Of a stretch of 64,000 bases of DNA, positions 33,280 through 45,179 are shown in pieces. The first letter of the stretch is position 1, and every line of letters begins with the position of its first letter. Both the position numbers and the translations under genes were made by a program. A model generated the notes under the pieces. The model was not told the DNA's origin. It worked only from the letters and a program-made list of their open reading frames with translations, and did not search any database. The DNA is from Amblyornis subalaris (lineage: Eukaryota > Chordata > Aves > Passeriformes > Ptilonorhynchidae): positions 1,855,549 to 1,919,548 of the forward strand of contig JACAXG010000093.1 in NCBI GenBank assembly GCA_018881555.1. The letters are read 5' to 3'.

Positions 33280-35560
33280 ACTACGGGAAGCTCCTGATGA
33301 AAAGATATGCAGGGAATTACCTGCAGGAGGAACAAATTGTGTTTTGACACTTATCTCTTCTTTAGGGTCACAATCCTGCTTTTCCTTACGCCTGGAAACC
33401 CCATAGCAGAATTCATTGCAGGAGCACAGGTTACTGGAACCCCTCCTGAAACTTCTGACATTGTCCAATGTCTAAAACATCCANAAAAAAGGAGCAGTGG
33501 GAGAAACCTCCGTTTTTGCTGCAGCCCAGACCCAGGTTTGGATGCTTTTCCTGAAAACTAAGCCACACAACCCCCCGATTTCCCGCAAAATCTAAGAGGA
33601 AGATCAATTTAACTAATGATGTGGGGGTTCTGTGTCCCCGTGGACCTCACACATATTATTTATAGAATGCATTAATATTTCATTTTTCCCATCCCTAAAC
33701 AGTCTTTGAGGGCGAAAAAAAAAAGGAGATAGCTTGAGACAGGTAACATTTTAATTGAAATTAATGGGATTGGTTTGATTTCACCTCTGAGAATATAAAA
33801 ATCATTCATTTTTTTTGTCATGAAAAGGACCTTTATGTCTCACCAGTGCCCTGACAAGCANGACAAGCTGTAGATCACGCCGAGAATCCACCTCCCACCT
33901 CTCACTAACCTGTGCCNTGTAGACCATCACCCTCCAGCTCGTGAGAAGCTAGCAGGGAAAAAATACAGAGATCATGAAAAGGTAGACCTAAAGCCCTGAT
34001 TTTCCTTCCTTTCTTTATTCTGAGGTTGGTCAGNACATGGAAAACCACCCCTTGGATGGGCTGGTGCCCAGGCAGCGGTGCTGCCATCTTTCCATCAGTG
34101 CCTGTGAGCAGCTTTAACCCCTGCCCAGGAANAGGCAGTGTGAGAAGCCTTTCTGCTTCCTCTGAGCTGGATCTGGGCTGCTGAAAGTGCCAAATCNGTG
34201 TGCTGTACAACTGCTGCTCTCCAAAGGCTTCTCTGGAGCGTCGTTGGAGCCTTGACAGGAGCTTTGCCAAATGGCTGCGGAGCTGAAGTGGTACCAGAGC
34301 TGGCAGTGCCAGCCAGGGGCAGGAATCAGTTCAGGATTGTCCTTCCAGGCCTCCCCTAAACAGTTCTGTGCTGCCAAAGCAGGAGCACGAACCTCTTGGC
34401 TTTCATTTATATTATTAGGATTTATTTTTCCTATAAGGGGTTAGAATGGGGTTGTGTTTTCTGAAGCACCTGAGTTGCCCAGGAGGACAAATCACGGAGA
34501 TTTGGGCTTTGAGCTCATGTCTGTGTTTGAAAAGCTCAGCCAGTGGAGCTCATGCTCCTAAGTCACTTCAGAGCTCTGGAAATCTCACTAAATCCTTCCA
34601 TAAACTTGAAATGAACACAAATGGATCACCACCCCCGACCAGCTCAGTCCCAATTTTCCTCCCTCCTTCTCACTGCCCAGTATGGAATAATTTTCCTTTT
34701 TTTCTTCATTAAAATCCTTTATAAAAGCTTTTTACTGTACGTTTTCCAACATCTACCACAGCCCCAAAGGCCAGGGGCTGCCTGGTGCCTTGGCTGAGTT
34801 GCACCTCGCACATGAATTCAGTCCCAGCAGAGAGGAAGGTCTTGGAATTATTTATCTTCTGCTGTGATTTGCAAATTATAAATGGGAAAGTGAAACAACT
34901 CACAGCAGAAGTGAGGAGCCAGTCAAATCCCACAGAAGCTGCAAGAGAGTACATGGACAAATCAAATACAACATTTACCCTTAGAAATTGTAAGGAGTTC
35001 AAAATTTACCTAAAATTTCTTTTTATTGCCAGCAAACAACACTGAATATAAAAAGGAATCCTATTGGATTTTTTTTTTGGGGCGGGAGAAACCCNTGAAA
35101 TACACATAAAAACACCTCAAGAATTCTCTGAATATCAGCCTTTTCTCCCCTCAGTTATCCAAACCTGGATTGTCAGAATTGGGATCCAGAGCATGCGGCA
35201 CAGCTACTGAAATACCCTGGACCCCAGAAAACATGGAAAAATCCTACAAAAACCCTTAGCAGATGTTTTGGGTTGTTTGTTTTTTTTTAAATTTCAAGCC
35301 ACAGACCAGNTTAGTCTAGTTCCTTTCAAGGAATTAATAGATAATAATGACAATGGGATGCTTCTTATGAGGAAAAGTGACCTAAATTCCAGGTAAGGAA
35401 ATATTCCTCCCAACGAGGGATAGACCCTGGCATGGAATGCTCTGCTAATAGCTACACTTGTATTATTTTTCATCTGGGGGCCCAAAGGATCTTCCTCTCC
35501 TATTCTTATGCCCAGTGCAGGGCCACCCTTTGTTCCAACATTAAAATCTACTTAATATTT
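33280..35560. other. unique non-coding sequence
   Basis: No recognised repeat apart from short A and T runs (33714-33724, 33810-33818). Open frames up to 121 aa lack domain features. Confidence 0.45.
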
Positions 35561-35900
35561 TTTTATCATTTCACATCACAGCCCCGGTAATTGCACCCTC
35601 AGGAGCAAGACTCCTTCCTGCGTCTGCTTTTCAATATTATTGGCATCTCCCTCATTTGGGGACCTGGGGTGATCTTTTTTGCATTTTCCCCGTGCAGTGA
35701 CAAACAGGGCTGGTTGTGGCTCAAGCACTATTTGGAGCATGACCCCCTCGGCTCCTGGTGTTATCCAAATTAGATTTTGATCTTTGTCAATTAGGCTCTG
35801 CCACTGTGGGCCTGCTGTGCCGTTATCAGGAGAATCCCTGTCAGGGTTGGGAAGTCGGTGAACTTTGGAAGCCTTTCCCCACCTTCCAGGGATGCAGCTT
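35561..35900. promoter_or_regulatory. candidate conserved non-coding element
   Basis: Repeat-free sequence with GGTAATTGCACC near 35585, CAATATTATTGGCATC near 35632 (an ATTGG CCAAT-box core is inside), CCAAATTAGATTTTGATC near 35765 and GTCAATTAGGC near 35787. Balanced composition with scattered homeodomain-like words. Inference from texture. Confidence 0.28.
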
Positions 35901-36752
35901 TTACAATTAGAGCTGTTTAAAAATATAATAATAAAATTAAAATTCCCGTCCGCAGCCTCGTTTCTGGCAATCTTTGCACTGTTTGTCCTTAAACCAGGAA
36001 CCACTCGCAGCACAGAGAGCTCTGCCTTCCCGTGGCAGAAAAAAAATCCAGGTAATTTTGATTTCTACAAGCAATTTGGCTTTCCTTTGGCTCCTTTGAA
36101 TGTTCCTGGCTTTGTAACGCACCCTGCCACGGATTTGTCCGGGGGCCAGTTTTGCTTCTGAGGGGAAAAATATAGTGGCCAACTGAATAAAAAAGATGAA
36201 TGCCAGGAAATCTTCCCTGGTTGTCACACGGTGGGGCTGGGATGCTGCTCCAGCCCAAGGGCTTTGTCAGCTGGTTGGGCTGCAGCGTTTAAACTGGGCA
36301 GCTCCTGGGGGATGCCGGTCCTGGCACAGCCCCTGGCCTTGCAGCTACTCACCTCCCGCTCCTCAATGTGCCTCCGGAGCCATCCCAANTCCTTTCACGT
36401 GGGGAGGCTGCCTGCCTGCCAAAAAACTTCCTGTTCATTCTCACATTCCAGTTCTGGCTCAGCTTTCCGAGGTGCTCTCGCAGGGTTTGGTACGGAGTCG
36501 CCCTGCGTGGGACACCGGAGCTGCTGCGTGGGCTGAGGGCAAGGGAGAGCCTTCCTGGCATGAGGAAATAGTGCTGCAAACCAGGATTTGCCTGCAGGAG
36601 AGGATATTAAGGCCAAGAATGATCATCAGGTCTGACNTTGTGAGCACCGAAGATTGAGGGGTTGGCTGACTCTACCTGTTTGAATTATAGCATCAAAAAG
36701 TAGTTACGAGTGAGACTTTCTCAGAATAAAAAGTCCCTTATCAACCAANAGC
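35901..36752. other. unique non-coding sequence, GC rising to the right
   Basis: Around 36230-36560 the DNA becomes GC-rich with some CpG (gagtcgccctgcgtgg near 36495), and open frames appear on both strands (up to 153 aa). None has domain character, so they are taken as chance. Confidence 0.4.
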
Positions 36753-37008
36753 CTGGAGTGCCAGGAAAANGGGGAATGGCTTCCCACTGCCTGAGGGTAG
36801 GGTTAGATNGGATATTGGGAAGAAATNNTTCCCTGNGNGGGTGGGGAGGCCCTGGCNCAGGTTGCCCAGAGAAGCTGTGGCTGCCCCATNCCTGGAAGTG
36901 TCCAAGGCCAGGNTGGANNGGGCTTGGAGCANCCTGGNATAGTGGAAGNTGTCCCTGCCNATGGCAGGAGGATGGAATGAGATGAGTTTTAAGATCCTTT
37001 CCAACCCT
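36753..37008 (+). mobile_element. CR1 LINE 3' fragment, N-rich copy
   Basis: The order ggggaatggcttcccactgc, gatattgggaagaaat, ttgcccagagaagctgtgg, ccaaggccagg, cttggagc and gatgagttttaagatc marks a young-looking CR1 of the type at 525. It contains about seventeen N bases within 210 bp, far above the background rate, which suggests either many heterozygous sites or reads from other copies mapping here. Confidence 0.93.
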
Positions 37009-37854
37009 CCTTCACTCCAGTCTCTGGTGCAGACCCAGCGTTTCTCCTGCCTCAAAGGTTTCCAGCACTTGGAGATGCAGCAGAATTCCCAGGACTCCCA
37101 GGCTTNTCAGCTGCTCTTCCATAGATTGCCTCTGGAAAAGCTGCTGTCCTGCATGCAACTGGAAGTTGATGGGTGACCTGCCCGGTGCCTACAACAACAG
37201 CAGCAAAAGCATAAAAATAACAGGTAAAAATATTGTGCAAAAGGACAAGAAGAAGCTATGGGATAAACATGGAATACAGCTAAAATCTAAAATCTGGTAG
37301 TGCGAAGTGCATTAAGGGAAAAAAATAAGGAAAAAGATATCCAGTGATTTCAAAAGAACATCCTGGAAAGACAGGAAAAGGCACCAGTAATGCAGAAGCT
37401 CAAAGTGTTATAGCAAGCAGACTACAGCTCAAAAAAAGAGGAGAAGTAATTTTCAAACTCCAGGAAGATCTATGATTTTCCAAACTTATCAAACTTACTG
37501 TGAAACACTGAGAAAAATAGAAAACAGATCTAGAAAAGTACATAAAACATTGCAGTATCACAAACACATAAAACAAATAAAAATAAATGTCATATTATTG
37601 TATTTTCTTCCTTGTCCTTCTTCTACTGCCTGGCTGAGTAATAAATCCNATATGAATGAAGCCCAAGGTGACATATCCTTGGATTTCAAACATAAATATT
37701 TAGTTTAAAACAACAATAACCCACAAGCACACATGCCATCCGCCTGTCTTCCAGAGGGAATATGTCCTGGGAAAATATGGAATTTTAGCATGACACATGG
37801 AATTCTTAGAGCTTGTGAGGGGCAATTGCCAGAGTCCTCCTTCTGAAATGACCA
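37009..37854. other. unique non-coding sequence
   Basis: AT-leaning, A-rich stretches near 37311-37345 and 37425-37450. No element or gene recognised. Confidence 0.45.
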
Positions 37855-38001
37855 TCCTTCCTTCCTTCCTTCCTTCTGGAATGGCCCTCCCTTCTTCTTT
37901 CTTTCCTTCTTTCCTTCTTTCCTTCTTTCCTTCTTTCCTTCTTTCCTTCTTTCCTTCTTTCCTTCTTTTCTCCTTCTTTCCTTCTTTCCTTTCTTCCTTG
38001 G
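37855..38001. repeat. pyrimidine microsatellite (CCTT and CTTTCCTT type)
   Basis: A short (CCTT)n array at 37855-37876, a 15-base non-repeat spacer, then about ten copies of an 8-bp TTCTTTCC unit at 37892-38001. All pyrimidine on the + strand and all purine on the - strand; the minus-strand frame (K, E, G and R only) is an artefact of the repeat. The tract has mirror symmetry, a prerequisite for triplex (H-DNA) structure. Confidence 0.97.
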
Positions 38002-38111
38002 CTTGCTTTTGCAATGGGATGGATCTCCTGAGTTCTCCTGCAACCAAGGTCGCATTAGAAGATGGAGAGGTCATTCCCTGACCCCATCCCCATGGACCCC
38101 ATGTCGGATTA

Positions 38112-38208
38112 ACCCTGGTCTAGTGGGAGGTGTCCCTGCCCATGGCAGGGGTTTGGAACTGGAAGATCTTTAAGGTACCTTCCAACCCAAATTCCATGAT
38201 TCCATGAC
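38112..38208 (+). mobile_element. CR1 LINE 3' end
   Basis: Reads ccctggtctagtgggaggtg, ctgcccatggcaggggtttg, ggaactggaagatctttaag, ttccaacccaaattcc and two ATTCCATG tail units. The 'ggtctag' form groups it with the copies at 32465 and 43503. Confidence 0.94.
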
Positions 38209-38210
38209 AA

Positions 38211-38790
38211 TTCTAAGAGCCCTCCAGCACATCCACCTCCAAGATCCGGGGAAGCGCTTTTCCCTCCGCAGTAATTTGGGGGTTAACCCAACATCAGCAT
38301 TTGTTTCCTTTTCCCACAACCAATTACTTTCTCCGAGCTGGATACCAACTTCCCCCCCACGTTCTGTTGTTGAGCACGGGACGGAAGAAGAGCAAAGCGG
38401 ATGAGCCACACACAGCCACGGGAGCTCGGCTGCTCCCACCGTGCCTTCCTTGGGAACGCTGGCGCAATCCAGCGACGGCAAAATGAGCCCTCAAGACGCG
38501 GTTGGGTTTGGTCCCTCGCTGCCCCGTTAGCAGACGGCTCCTCTGACCAGAATACAGAACATTTGAGAGAGGAGCGAGGACAGGAGGGTTTCTAATACCT
38601 GCCAGCAGGGAATTGCACGCGGGAAGAGCGCNGGGAGCCAGCCTTCCACACAACACTTACAGACGGGGAGGCTGTGGGTAAACAAGCGCACGAAACGGCT
38701 GCTTGGGAAAAGGGGTTTCCACAAACTGCCTCGGACGGAAGGGATCGATTTTAACGAGGCTGTTTATAGGGGAGCGTGCAGGGATGGCTT
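38211..38790. promoter_or_regulatory. CpG-bearing unique stretch with a forkhead-type site
   Basis: CpGs are spread throughout (ccgaga near 38333, gcgcaatccagcgacgg near 38462, gcacgcgggaagagcgc near 38617) and no repeat overlaps. A GTAAACAA word at 38678-38685 matches the forkhead consensus, and a CCAATTACTTTC word lies near 38321. Possibly a weak CpG island or a constrained enhancer. Not a coding region as far as I can see. Confidence 0.3.
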
Positions 38791-40734
38791 GCAATGGTTT
38801 GGGGCATTATCACCCCTTGTCAGTCACNGGGTTTTTTCAGCCAAGCCAATCTAGCCTGGTTTTTTCTATATTCTGCCTTCAGTTTTCATCAAACAAAACT
38901 TGTTAATTTTTCCGCGGGTACAGAGAGCAAGAAAATATTTTTTTTTTACAGGTTGTTTTTGATGATAAAAACAAATGATGCATTCTGAAAGATCTTCCCA
39001 AAGGTACAAATCTGGTGTGACTCAAACCTCATGCAAAAAGCAAAGCAAGGCCAGATTTTGAAGAAACCTGGGTTCTAATTGATCCGTTTATTAGGGTTTG
39101 ATCCAGTGCAGTTTGACAGTGAAAGGTTTTGGTCCAAGTCCTTAAAATACACACTGCTGATAGTTTTTTTACCTCTGAGCTTATTCAGCAGATTCAAGAA
39201 CACGAACTAGGCTGTCTTGACTACAAATTAGCTCAACAGAAAAAGCCAGGAGTAGATTTTTAGGATATTTTATTGTATAGCCTGCCTAAGAATTGAGGCA
39301 CAGATTGTAAAGTTCATATATCATTTCGCAGGATTTATTTATTCCTTCTTGCCAACTCAGCTCCAAAGCCCAGGGGTCAAATCCTACAGATCTTGACATC
39401 CATAGTTTTGTCGCTGACTTCACTGATGACATAATTTCAGGCATGAAGATCAAGTTCTTGGTTGAGGGTTTTTTTTCTTGTACTTTTAAAACCCTTCCAA
39501 AAAATCTCTATAAAAACTATAACGAGCGTTTATATAAATGGCTTTCCCAACTCAAAACCCAACTATCTTAAAAATGCATCAAAGAAAATGCATGGAAACA
39601 TGTCCAGGCCTGGCTTTGTCATGTCATGCTCAGAGTTTCCAGCATGGCTCGGAATCACCGAGTGAACTCTTGCAACAACTGCTGCACTTCACATTCTTGA
39701 GTGTTTTTAGCTGCTCTTGACAAGGTGTGATATTCAGAGTCATGGATATGAACNGTCCTGCTGGAAGATTATCCTGCTGCGAATTGATGTCTTGCCTTCC
39801 CAGCCTGCTCCAACCAACACGAGCCTTTTGTCCTGCTCGAGTCCTCCTCAGGCCACACCTTACTCTTGGAAGTGACCTCTGGACTTTGTGCTGGCCCCAT
39901 GTGCAGCACCACTGTCCCCCAGCGGAATTCCCACTCAACATCCCAGCCTTTAGAGGGTGAGTGTCTTTCCAGATATAGCCATGGACAGATGAGAACCATA
40001 AATGCAGCGCAGGACTCGTTAAATATAAAACTGATTTTCTCACACACCTGCAAATACTTGTGTNGGTAAGGCCAGGAGAACAAAGCCAAGGCAGAGGCAA
40101 CTTCCAAATATCCAAGTGGAACTCATTAATGTGGAGGCCGAGACTTCACCCGTGGTATGTAAATTGGAAGGAAAGCACCTCATTTCATGGAAATGAGATT
40201 TTATTTTCATTTCACACGTGTTTGAGACATGTAGAGCTGAAAAGAAATTGCACACTGCTTAAGAGAAGCTGTATTAAATGGTGTTATGAAATTAAGATTG
40301 GAGGCCTTTGGCTACTGTGGTGTGCCCTGAACCTCCTTCTGACTTGCTTTGATCAATGAAGTTCTTTTAATAAAAGTCAATCTTAGACACGGAATTACAC
40401 ACATTTGTGTATCCATGTCTCCTCCTGCAGAGAGAAGGTGATGGCAANTTTTAGGGATAAACAGCCTGTCCACATCCATCCATCCGTAACTTGGAGCAGG
40501 ATGCAAATGCTGGGGATATTTGAGTCCACCAGAACTGTGCACAATCTCAAACTGAAATCGAAANTCTGAATTCTACAAGAGTGGCAATTTCTGACTGAAT
40601 ATAAAGCACAGCCAGTTGTAACAGNGTGCTTTGAAACACCAGCACTGAGCAGTGATTCAGGGGTGCAGAAGCTCTCAAAATCCCTGTTTCACCTCTGATG
40701 GTTCGACAGGAAATTCCTTGTCCCTAAAGTTGGC
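38791..40734. other. unique non-coding sequence
   Basis: AT-leaning DNA; T run at 38939-38947. The largest open frame (161 aa minus, 39630-40115) has no domain and overlaps others. Confidence 0.45.
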
Positions 40735-40835
40735 AGTGACCCCCTGTCAGCAGCCAGTTTTGTCCATTTGCCTCAGTTTTCCCAACTGTAAAATGGAAAA
40801 TNTAAGACTTACCTTGCTGAACATTTATTCAATTA
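40735..40835 (+). mobile_element. probable MIR SINE relic
   Basis: Reads gcagtgacc, then ttgcctcagttttcccaact followed by gtaaaatggaaaat and acttacctt. This is the order of the MIR core and 3' part (gtgacc...cctcagtttcctcatctgtaaaatgg...acctacct). MIR is an ancient tRNA-derived SINE found at low copy in birds, so this would predate birds. The tRNA-related head is not recognisable. Confidence 0.6.
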
Positions 40836-42234
40836 ATGTATATTAATAAATTTAATTAATCACCACAAAATGATCACTTTAGTAAAGGCAAAGTATTACA
40901 AATTTACTTAAATCCTTGCTATTATTAATAAAATTCCTCATTACAGGGTGTTTATGCACACAATCACATGCATATTTATATGTTTTTATAGACATTATAA
41001 ATATAGGTTTGTGTGCCTGTAAAAGCATATTCAGACCCTTATTAATGTAGGACCACACTAAAACACAGGATAAAGTTCCAATTCCAATGTTTTTTCCTGC
41101 ATTTTGCTGATAAATAGGGCTGGATCCACTTGTATCTGCTTGAACTCTACAGCAGAAAAACCAAATGTAGGACTGCAACATCACAGGGTAAAACAAAACC
41201 AAAATGACCTAATCCTGTTCCCAGTAACTCCAAAAGACTGGATATTTATGGCAACATCCTGATCCATGCTGGGCCATCCTGATCCATTTGCCACTGACCA
41301 ATGAAACCAAGATTTTGTATTAAGGACCTGATCCNGCAAGTGATTTGTGTGATCTACAGGAAAATCCTCCTCAGAAGATAAGGAAAGTCAGTGGACCTGG
41401 CTACAAGTTAAATTCTGCTTAGTCTGCTCCGACAGCATAATCAAAGCCATGCTAGAAAGCATGGAATAATATACAAATATATATATATTTTCTCAAATGA
41501 CTCTAAAAACCCACAGGAATTTTTTTTTTTTTTTACTTAAATGGGAAGGAACGAATCTATATCTTGGAGAGTGAAAAACAAATTAAAGGTTCTTGAAGGG
41601 TGTTTCTTAACATTTACCAGTGTTTTTCCCCATGGAACAGATGAAAAATTAGCTTGAACCCTAGAGCTTTTGGTCTCTTGTAATATTTTCCTTTTTTTTC
41701 CCCCTCTACCATGAATATAGATTTTTTTAGCCCTATATGCAGCGATGTCACATATTTAGATTTCAAAGCTTTCTCATTGTTATATGAGACAGTTTTAAAT
41801 TNAAAATGCATGTGGGACTTACCTGGACAAGGAGGATGTAGGAGCACACGGGCATCAGCAANCATATGAATCTGAGTTATTTTTGGAGCGTGGTTTTGGA
41901 GTCCATAACAAAATAACCCTGACATCAAGAGAAATCCTCTGCTGTCAGGCTGCCCGTGGTAAGATAAGGATCTCTGCTGTCTGCTCCTATTTGGCTCCAT
42001 CCAGGAAAACATCAGCTGTCATTAAGGAGACTTTTGCCTTCTCCCATCTGGGTCTCATCACCGCCTCACCTACCCTGGAAGAGGAAATAAAGCTCCAGCA
42101 GCTCTCCGGGCAGGGGGAGAATCATATTCTTNTTTATCTGTATCAGCAAAATTGCTTCTGAGTGTAATCTTCAGGTTAAAACAATGAACAGGGGTTCAAA
42201 AATCTGGGTTAATTTTTCTTTTGGTCTAAATTCA
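40836..42234. other. unique AT-rich non-coding sequence
   Basis: Includes AT simple sequence at 41475-41490 and a T15 run at 41520-41534. No gene recognised. The 132-aa minus frame at 41614-42012 is not protein-like. Confidence 0.45.
41520..41534. repeat. poly-T tract (T15)
   Basis: Mononucleotide run; no adjoining element recognised on either strand. Confidence 0.9.
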
Positions 42235-42310
42235 TCTTTAAAATGCTCAGTTCTCTGCTGGTAAAACAGGGATGATGTTATTTCCTCTCTCTCCCAGTCT
42301 TTCTCTACAC
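42235..42310 (+). mobile_element. possible MIR SINE relic
   Basis: The stretch ctcagttctctgctggtaaa then acagggatgatgttatttcc resembles the MIR segment ctcagtttcctcatctgtaaaatggggataataat. The match is only partial and short, so a chance resemblance remains possible. Confidence 0.38.
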
Positions 42311-42643
42311 TCCCTGTTCAAATGTAAAAATCCTGAGGAAGAACCTCAGTCTTTTTNTTGGTGGTTAAACACTCATTTGAAGCCTAGAAATACCAGGCAA
42401 ATAATATTAACAAGACAGACTTATGAATCACCTGATTAGCAATAAAAGCANAGACTTAAAACAATTCAAATTTTCAAGCTGTAAGAACTAAATTAGCTAA
42501 AATTAACGAAATTATTACTTAGATATTCACTATTTGCTTTTTCACACNTTCTTGAGCATCTGTTTCAAATCCATATTTTGATGAGAATTCCACTTAGAGG
42601 TTTCCTTCAGGGATATCTGTGAAAAATGAAGACCAAAAAAGAT
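42311..42643. other. unique AT-rich spacer
   Basis: AT-rich with a CTAAATTAGCTAAAATTAACG run near 42488. Nothing else recognised. Confidence 0.4.
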
Positions 42644-42785
42644 CTGCCCCATCCCTGGAAGTGTCCGAGGCCAGGTTGGACAAGGCTTGGAGCAACCTGG
42701 GATAGTGGAAGGTGTCCCTGCCNGTGGCAGGGGTGGAACTGGATGATTTTTAAGGCCCCTTCCAACCCAAACCAGGATTCTGAGA
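42644..42785 (+). mobile_element. CR1 LINE 3' fragment
   Basis: Reads ctgccccatccctggaagtg, ggacaaggcttggagcaac, gggatagtggaaggtgtccc, ggcaggggtggaactggatg, ttccaacccaaaccag and an ATTCTGAGATT tail. The gga-ca-agg variant differs from the gga(N)gggg seen in other copies. Confidence 0.94.
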
Positions 42786-43502
42786 TTGATGCCAGGATTT
42801 GGCACCGCTCACCTTGGTCTCCAGGAGCACATCCCTGCAGTTGTAATGATGGAGGGGACAGAGAGCACTCTGGGAACATTTGGCAGCGCTGAAAGAGACG
42901 CGAGATGAGACCTGGATGGAAATAAAGCGGAGCCGCTCGGCTTTTTCATGCATTATTAAAAGTGAGATTTTAAAAATTCAAACTTTTATTTTTACCTTTA
43001 AAAAATGCAACAGATGTGTGCGAAGACAAAGCTGGTGCCTGCTCTGCCTCGTGGAAGCCGTTTTATGGTCGTGTGGAGCAGTTTCCAGAGGAGAGCACAG
43101 CGGAATGGCTGCGAGGATCCGTCATGTGTTAATTGGGGCAATCGGTGCAGAGCCACGTTTTATAACCTCGCTCCATTTTAAGAGGTTTTTTTACAGTTAC
43201 TGGATGCATTAAAACCCTGGAAATGTTGTGGGGATTGTCCATGGAGTTCTGCACACTTGTGGGGCCTACGGGGAGAGCTGATTTAGTTTTGCTATTTGGC
43301 CGTAGGAGGACAACGGGCAAAACAAAGTNTAAAACTGTGCAAAGCAGAGTTGGTGCAAACCACCAGACACTCAGCAATAAACCTTAATTTGACTGCAAAA
43401 AGCAATTTGTAAATGAGCTCTCTTGAACATCTCTGGTTCCTCTAATCCTATCTAATNATGGATAGGTATGTTCTGTATGTGGAGCATCAGGAGAAATGTG
43501 AT
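42786..43502. other. unique sequence, possibly regulatory
   Basis: Repeat-free, with preserved CpGs (gacgcgagatgag near 42897, gcggagccgctcggc near 42927) followed by CATGCATTATTAAAAG near 42948. A possible enhancer texture, but too little to call separately. Confidence 0.3.
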
Positions 43503-43592
43503 GTGTCCAAGGCCACGTTGGANGGGGCTTGGAGAGACCTGGTCTAGTGGAAAGTTCCCTGTCCATGGCAGGGGGTGGGACTGAGCGAGCTT
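43503..43592 (+). mobile_element. CR1 LINE short 3' fragment
   Basis: Reads gtgtccaaggccacgttgg, (N)ggggcttggag, acctggtctagtggaaag, ttccctgtccatggcagggg and gggactgagcgagctt. The last 30 bases of the normal terminus are missing. It is the last recognisable CR1 before a 10-kb CR1-free block. Confidence 0.9.
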
Positions 43593-45179
43593 AAATTTTA
43601 AAATAAGTAGGGTTGAATACACAAATCAGGACAGTGCTATGCTATGGAAAATTTGTNTATCTGAATAGAACTGAAATTTCCTATATCTGTGAATATGTCA
43701 GAAATACATTCACGCACACAAAAATACAACTAAGATTTGGCACATCGCCCTTATTTCAGAAGATTTAAAATGTAACAACAACAAAGAACATGTTTTCTGC
43801 AAGAAAAATGTGAATCAGCAGCTTGATCTGTTCCCTGCTTTCACAAGCGAAGTCCTGTCTATTATAATCTTGTTTTTCTCAGCCATAAACACAGTGTGAA
43901 AAAAAAAGAGAAATTTATGTTGAATATGGTTATAGTTATTATTTCCCTTCTGGGGATTTATTAAGCATGTGTTAGGAGTTTAGGTATAAAATGAAATTGT
44001 TTTTTCACTACATGGATGTCTTCTGTGACTATCTGTAAAATTTCATTAAGGTGTTAGACTTGATATTGCAGATCAAAGTAATCCCAAGAGATTAAGGAGA
44101 CCCTGCTAATTGACTAAGGTCATGTACTGCACTTCCCACTGGCACTTTGGCCTACATTGACAACAGAGGAGCAGCCCCATCTCAGAGGACCATTCTATAA
44201 AAATACCATTTTCTTTATCTCTAGTCCAGTTTTCACACCGCTACAATAACAAGGGATTTCATAAATCCAGGTGGACTGATTAGAGTTTTGAGTATGTAAC
44301 TTTCTGAGTAAAAAATATACATGATACTTTTGAACAATTTTGACATTTTATCTTACCCTTTAAAACTCCCGGGAACATATTGCACGTTAGGTGTTTAAGA
44401 ATAAAAAGTGTCAGCATATATAGCAAGTTCCATCATTCAAACTTGGCACTAAAGAGGATATTGAAAGCCTTGCTGCAGACCATTAAAACCAGCTAATTTA
44501 CAACCAAAGACATTGTTGCTTGAAGTGCCAATTTGGTCAATAATTAAGGTTTGGAATATATATCCTGCTCCGACAAAAGAAAATTCCTAAAAACCTTTCC
44601 CTGTTGATCCAAACATAGAATATATTACTCTCAATTGGACAGTGGCTGTTAGTTCCATGTTGTGAGATTACNGAAAATTATGGACTATCCAGAGGCGTGG
44701 TGAGGAATTATTGCTGCTGTCNGCAAGATTTGTGAACCCAGGGCTGAGATATCTGCTCCCCCCTGGATCCTACGCCCGGAAAAGTGAACGCTGGAAAAGT
44801 TGGAGAGAATTCACAAAAGAACTTCGGAAAATATGGCTCTTTTCTGTCCTCATCATGGGAGAAGGAAGGAACTCAAAGCCAATCGACCAGGAGTTTAAGG
44901 GCAAGATTTACACTTGCCGGGAAATAAACAGGGAGACTGGGATTGTACAGCCTGTTAATTTAGCAGACTGTGAACAAGGACCACTGACAACAGCAAGCTG
45001 AGTGAGAAAGANGCAAATTAGAACTTACCTGCCATTATTTAAGTGACCAAGTTATACACCAAGTGATTTTGCCACTTTTATTTCACTAAAAGTCTTAAAA
45101 TCAAATTTGTTCGGTTTTTTTTCCCTAAATATTGTGGTGTTACAAAAAAGGTTTTTATTTTTAGGTTTCATTCACTGAT
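43593..45179. other. unique AT-rich non-coding sequence (start of CR1-free block)
   Basis: No repeat family recognised. A 96-aa + frame at 44711-45001 has charged, fairly protein-like composition in its second half, but no start context, splice signals or family I recognise, so it is not called as a gene. Confidence 0.42.

Noticed and set aside
37700..38074. Lys/Glu/Arg/Gly-rich repeat protein on the minus strand
   Set aside because: It is simply the translation of the pyrimidine microsatellite at 37855-38001.
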